A stretch of 64,000 nt of DNA, from NCBI GenBank assembly GCA_003184365.1, contig NKYR01000094.1, forward strand, positions 62,001 to 126,000. Direction: 5' to 3'. Each line of letters begins with the position of its first letter. Within the stretch, counting starts at the first letter, position 1. This DNA is from Evernia prunastri (taxonomy: Eukaryota > Ascomycota > Lecanoromycetes > Lecanorales > Parmeliaceae). Below the pieces are notes generated by a model, which was not told the DNA's origin, searched no databases, and saw nothing but the letters and a program-made list of their open reading frames with translations. The position numbers and the translations under genes are program-made. Below are positions 59,321 to 64,000 of the stretch, piece by piece.

Positions 59321-60364
59321 ATGGCCAGGACCAAAGCAGTGGCAGCTTACTGGACCCAACCTCGCACCAGGGCTAATGATTCCGGAGTGCATCGCAGGTC
59401 CTACAGATTGCGAAACCAGGAACGACACGGCAAAGAACAGACTCCAAAACAAACGCTTCGTACAAACCCCCAATCCGCGTCTCGACTTCTCAGAATGCCT
59501 CGCGAAATCAGAAACTACATTTTTGAGCTTGCTCTCACCACTTACGAAGATCCTGCTAGGCCTTGCAATGTTGACATCCGAGTGCCCGAATGCCTTCAAC
59601 GAAGCTTTCCCCATTATCGCCCAGGCCACTATCACCACCTCCACACGGACACCGCACTGCTTCGTACATGTCGCCTCGTCTATGATGAAAGCGCCCTCTT
59701 ACCGGTGTCTGTCAATACCCACATTCTCTGCTACCCCGGGATCATAGGCCTCTCCTTCCCAATGCCCACCATCGCCACCTCCTACTTCAAGCGCATGTCA
59801 CCCGCTCAACTGGCAGCCGTGCAACACATCCACATTTTCGCCAACCGCACTCGTCTCACGGCCAAAGACCCTGGTCAATATATCAGCTACAGCGCGTTCG
59901 CAGAACTAGGCAGTTTGCGCGGCAAGAAGGGGAGAGTAGCCCGTGGCGAAAGGGGTGCATGTGGGATTGGGGGACCCTACCCTAGAACAATGACTATTAC
60001 GATCAGTAAAGTCGATTGGAATTTCCGCAATCATTTTCAGGTCGACCTCGAAAAGTTTTTGAGGAATAAGCATTGGGAGAATGTCTTGGGAGAATTGAAA
60101 GAATTAAGAATGGAATTGGAGGTTGAAGATGAAGAAAAGGAGGTACTGGTGCCCATTATAAATAAGCTGAAGAACTTTGAATTCAACATTGGCGGAGGCG
60201 GTTCGCTGGTCGCCGGCAAGGAAGTGAAGGAAAGTGTATGGAAAGGAGGTTTGATTGAGCGTCCCTTAGGCGGTCCCCAACCATTCACGTGGAGGGAGAC
60301 GAAATTCCATGTTGTTACAGTTGTCTGGAGAGTAAGGTCCGTTGGTCAAGGCCTCGCAGATTAG
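59321..60364 (+). CDS. F-box/2EXR-like fungal protein
   Basis: This single-exon gene encodes 347 residues. A basic, probably disordered N-terminus (residues 1-55) is followed by the start of an F-box-like or 2EXR-type domain, SRLLRMPREIRNYIFELAL. Next come ALLRTCRLVYDESALLPVS, the usual short helical block of this family, and QLAAVQHIHIFANRT. The rest is mixed alpha/beta with a Lys/Glu-rich part (LKELRMELEVEDEEKEV). Such proteins are numerous in Pezizomycotina. Their role, possibly substrate recognition for ubiquitin ligases, is largely unproven. Nothing in the neighbourhood points to a target. Confidence 0.7.
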   Translation: MARTKAVAAYWTQPRTRANDSGVHRRSYRLRNQERHGKEQTPKQTLRTNPQSASRLLRMPREIRNYIFELALTTYEDPARPCNVDIRVPECLQRSFPHYRPGHYHHLHTDTALLRTCRLVYDESALLPVSVNTHILCYPGIIGLSFPMPTIATSYFKRMSPAQLAAVQHIHIFANRTRLTAKDPGQYISYSAFAELGSLRGKKGRVARGERGACGIGGPYPRTMTITISKVDWNFRNHFQVDLEKFLRNKHWENVLGELKELRMELEVEDEEKEVLVPIINKLKNFEFNIGGGGSLVAGKEVKESVWKGGLIERPLGGPQPFTWRETKFHVVTVVWRVRSVGQGLAD

Positions 60365-61198
60365 ATTCCCGTTTCAGCTTTCGAATGCTGCTTGTACCCG
60401 ATGAGAACGCCCAGGGAGCCCCGCGTTAATTCGTGGCCAGAGCAGATGTTAAGACAACCCGGAGATCTTGTTCGGGCTCCAGAAGCACAATAATTGCCAA
60501 ATGCGTTGGGTATCGAACACTTGGTACCTGTATCTCAATTCTATAGAGGTATGTGGGTGGTTTGTGGCACAGTGACTCATACTTTGGGCACCTCAGCCTA
60601 AGGCAAACGTGAAGGATGTGGATAGTCATGAGTATTGAGTGCTTTGGTCATGGCAAACAAACTTATAGACTGCCTTCGTATCAGCTCCTGGATTGATGTC
60701 TATCTCGGCACGATTGTCCGAAATTGTATCGCACTGCCGTTGCATACCTAGATATATCACTTGCTGGGCTGGTGATTCACGCCCTACTCCGAAGCTAACT
60801 GGAGAGTGTACCTGGGAGGTATTTTCTGGGGTACAGGGCGAATTACTAGCCCACAAGGTGGTACGCGCTACGCATCCGTCGCTTTTCCATCTATGTTTTC
60901 CCCCTGAAGTCATCATAGGCGGCACTCGCAACGGTGGAACGTTCTGCGGATAGATCTTTTCGTTGCGACTTCAAAGCCGAATTGCCTGTTGAAACATCAG
61001 CCCGGTCGGCTAGCGCATATCGCACATCGCGTAGAGTATCATCGTTCATCATTCGTGTACGTAAGTAAAGATTTTCACCAACGGAATCTCGATTTGCTCA
61101 ATATAACAAAATTTCATGTGCATCACTGCCGGGCGTTGAGTTGCATCAATCTTGTTACCTTCCTAGCCAGTCATATTGTTTCCATGATCTGACCCAGT
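60365..61198. promoter_or_regulatory. Upstream region of the tandem M35-like gene
   Basis: This 834-bp stretch has no recognised gene. It lies between two plus-strand genes, and the promoter of the M35-like gene should be in its right part. Confidence 0.4.
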
Positions 61199-63446
61199 AT
61201 GACATTCTACCGGATCAGGGCACTGAGGGTTCTAGGCTTCATAGCGTTACTACAGCAATGGTCATCAGCACAACTTACTGGCAAACTCACAAGTCCAGGT
61301 AACCCTTACATCGTGACGGTTTCAATAACGAATCCAAGTGAAAACACGGTATCGATACTCGCCTGGAATAATCTGTTCGACTATACTACGCAGCTGCCAG
61401 TACTTTTTGCTGTCAAAGATGATCATGGAAACGATGTACAGCTGGCTTCCACGAATGCCATGCGCGCTGGCATCTCGAACAGCGACCTATATCCTTTGAA
61501 AGCCGGACAAAATTTTACTAGGGTCATAGATATGAGACAAATTATGCAGAATGTTCCCAGCGGACCTAGTGAACCACTTGGTGCGGGGCTTCAACCCAAA
61601 ATTTATACAGTATATCTTCCAGTCTCTTTCAAAGGTATTACTGGCCCCGTTTCGGTTCCCCTTGGAGCTGCTGCGGACCTCACCGGCAATCCTCCAACGC
61701 TAGGCAACTTCGCTGCAGCCAATCTCCAAGACGTCACTCTCCAAGCTAATCCACTACGGCTTTCGTCGATTTTCCCAATTATTGGAAACGTAGATTCAAC
61801 ATTCACAAGCTCGGCAGATGGTATTCACATGGACAGCGACTGCGTAGCTCAGAATCTTACGGACGACTCAAACGCTTTATTCGATGCCGGTGTCTATGCG
61901 GATTCTCTGGCTATGGCGGCCAACGATTCCTCCAGCCCCTTGTTCCCTCTATTCTTCTCGGGAACATCCCGGGAGGTGGTCGAGTCGATCGCCAAGGCAG
62001 CCGCAGATAGCATCCGCGGTATGGGTCCTCATGTCGACCTCTACTGTACTGATTTGCAAAGTATGTGTGGGGATCCGAACATTCTGGGCTATTCTTTCAC
62101 TCCATCTTTCCTTGGAAACGCTTATATTGTTCTTTGCCCTTCTGCGAGAGCATTAGGCAGAGCACCACAGCCATGCTACAACCCTGAAACAGGTTCTGAA
62201 CGCAGCGCCTCGGCATCCCACGTACTGTTTCACCTACTCATGACCCTAAACAACGTTGTCACTGCGGTCATGGCCACCTCAGTGTACGGTACACTAGCCT
62301 GCGAAGAAGTCTCTAATTCCACGCTGATTGACCCGACAAAGAATCCGGACTCTTTTGCACAACTCGCTATTGCTCATTGGGGGTACGGGCTAGGTGGACC
62401 ACCATACAATGGGGCATCTTGCCTTCCCGCTGGTGGAGTCTTACCGGATTTGCAGAAGCGAGAAGTTTCTGCTAAGCCCCGGGAAGCCCGGAGCCTACCG
62501 AAGCCACTGGCCCGCGCAGCAAAACGCGCACCACCAGAGACGCTGCAAGACTGCTCGGCAGCTGAATTTGATATGATACGGATCTCCGTAGCCAACGCTC
62601 AAGCGCTCGCGAGACTCGCAAGCAGTGATCTCAGCAGCGCTTCATCCTCAGACCGGTGGACTACGTAAGCAAGCATCATATCAAAGCCAGAAACATCTGT
62701 TGACCATGTTTAGATTCTTCAATGGCAATAGCCATGTCAAAGCGCTAGTAAAGAATGCCTATGACGCTATTGCTAGATGGTATGATCCTTCAATCCAATC
62801 GATCAAAACCCGCCACTCCGATACTGATAGAATAACATTTAGGAACACAACCGAACCTTATGCCGAAAATGTCTTCTTCCGCTGCGATCCTCTCCGCACA
62901 ACAAAGTTGTGCAAAAGTACTGTTGACATTTTCATCCGCCAAATCGAGACAGCCCCGTTAGGATACGCAGCCGTGGTTGTAGCCTGCCCCGGGTTCTTCT
63001 ACAAGCCCATCTCCCTCGAATGCATCGATCCCAGCGCCTTATTTATGAGGGACCTCGCACCTTTGGCTCAAGATCAGGCCGGCTCGATGCTGCATGAACT
63101 GCTGCACATCAAAACCGTGGTGAACGCGCAGACGCAGGTCTTGGATGGCTCCCCCAGGTGCTACTCTTGGCCCTGCATGACGCAGAACGCGCACGATCGG
63201 GTGCTGCCGGGGTTCCGCGCCGCGAACCTGCCGGAGAACGTGGCGTCGAATTATGAGTATTACGCTTATTCGGCCAGGGCGGCGAGGGCGGGTTGCTCGT
63301 GGACGGAGTACGTGGGACATGCGTGGGGGGCTCTTGTTGCAGCCCATGTGACCTTGATCGCGGACTTGTTCGCAGGCGGGAAACGAGATGCGCCGCTCGT
63401 ATCACTGGGAGATGGTGCAAAGACACTGAACAATAGCCTCGGGTGA
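61199..63446 (+). CDS. Secreted protein with two tandem deuterolysin-like (M35) domains
   Basis: Two exons (61199-62664, 62714-63446) with a 49-bp intron give 732 residues. A signal peptide covers residues 1-24. Residues about 25-200 resemble the deuterolysin propeptide (TVSITNPSENTVSILAWNN). Domain 1 (about 215-400) has DLYCTDLQSMC, LGNAYIVLCPSA and NPDSFAQLA. At the HExxH position it reads HLLMT (345-349), so the zinc site is gone. A basic linker has dibasic sites at KR420-421 and KR442-443, like a Kex2 processing site. Domain 2 (444-732) has VVVACPGFFYKP, CIDPSALFMRDLAPLAQD, an intact HELLH at 616-620, and NYEYYAYSARAA. M35 enzymes normally take a third zinc ligand from GTxDxxYG; I find no clean match, so activity of domain 2 is uncertain. 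It may be a protease with an inactive partner domain. Confidence 0.72.
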
Positions 63447-64000
63447 CTTCCATGGCTGTGGAGGAAGTTTCAGAGTTGCGGAAACCACGGTCGGATTAGC
63501 CTTCGCTCTCTCTCTCTCTCTCTCTCTCTGACTAAAAAGTGTTTTCGCCTCAGTGTCTCCCACCATTTCACCTCACCAGGGACTTCATTTCCCACGTACA
63601 ATACAAAGATTCCCTTACGCACGCTCTTCAATGCTTGATGCCCCAGCTTTACCTCCCCGTATATACGCTGAGCGAAATCTTGACTGAAAGAAGTAGATAT
63701 CGTTTGACCCTCATATTTCTCCACGGGCGCGTTTCCGACCACTCGGGCGCTAAATTCATCTGCAAGAAATGACGCCTTGCTAGCGCTATGAGTGAGATAA
63801 CACGATTCTGGAACGAATCAAACTGTGAATCAAGGGGGAAAGTAGACACTGCGAGGATAGCAGTGGAATCGACATTTCTTTCTCCATGAAGCACGAGGCA
63901 ATCTTCTGATTTGGGGTCGAAGACTCAAAAGCATCAACTTTGGAATTGACAGGGTGACTGAATTAACTAGAGCGATCTCAGTCCTTTCCATTAGGGCCTA
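63447..64000. other. Right-edge stretch
   Basis: No gene was recognised in the last 554 bp. A CT dinucleotide tract of about 12 units lies at 63506-63529, shortly after the M35-like stop codon. Short frames on both strands have no domain. Confidence 0.45.
63506..63529 (+). repeat. (CT)n microsatellite
   Basis: About 12 uninterrupted CT units lie in the presumed 3' flank of the M35-like gene. Confidence 0.85.

Noticed and set aside
1..64000. CRISPR arrays, rRNA, bacterial operons or intact transposons
   Set aside because: None was seen; repeats are simple microsatellites, and the intron-bearing genes show a eukaryotic genome.

Overview
The window is nuclear DNA of a filamentous ascomycete (Pezizomycotina). 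The genes are split by GT-AG introns, mostly 44-100 bp. The gene set is typical of that group: a Zn2Cys6 regulator, a CYP52-type P450, a fungal rhodopsin-domain membrane protein, a deuterolysin-like (M35) secreted protein, F-box proteins and many secreted or membrane proteins of unknown function. I rebuilt exon structures by hand from reading-frame phase and splice sites. Every intact multi-exon model below closes in frame from an ATG to a stop. I cannot assign genus or class from sequence alone.

Layout. From 1 to 33 kb the window is ordinary and mostly housekeeping. In order it carries a small arginine-rich single-pass membrane protein (-), mitochondrial IF3 (+), a Zn2Cys6 regulator with an internal zinc cluster (-), a two-PH-domain Opy1-like protein (+), the WD40 protein Swd2 (-), a divergent protein kinase (-), an oxaloacetate-type mitochondrial carrier (+), a small secreted protein (+), ribonucleotide reductase small subunit (+), a 1356-residue ADF-H/PH-like protein (-), OHCU decarboxylase of uric acid breakdown (+), a conserved nuclear-looking protein (-) and a WDR44/Dgr2-like WD40 protein (+).

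From 33.8 to 39.5 kb a CYP52-type P450 (+) and an MFS sugar transporter (-) converge on a 1.8 kb stretch packed with microsatellites. From 39.5 to 46.8 kb no intact gene is visible; only a broken cysteine-rich membrane-protein remnant (44.9-46.0 kb) can be recognised. An intact secreted protein with two similar cysteine modules follows at 46.8-48.1 kb, and an F-box protein at 48.9-50.4 kb.

From 50.7 to 59.0 kb lie three dead genes, an MFS drug-type transporter and two unrelated P450s, around one intact rhodopsin-domain gene. This looks like a decayed secondary-metabolism locus. Several nonsense codons fit C:G to T:A transitions, as repeat-induced point mutation would give. The right end has an F-box/2EXR-like protein and a 732-residue secreted protein with two M35-like metallopeptidase domains in tandem. 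The first has lost its HExxH motif and the second keeps it. This tandem protein and the decayed locus are the most interesting items. I found no CRISPR array, rRNA, convincing tRNA or intact transposon.
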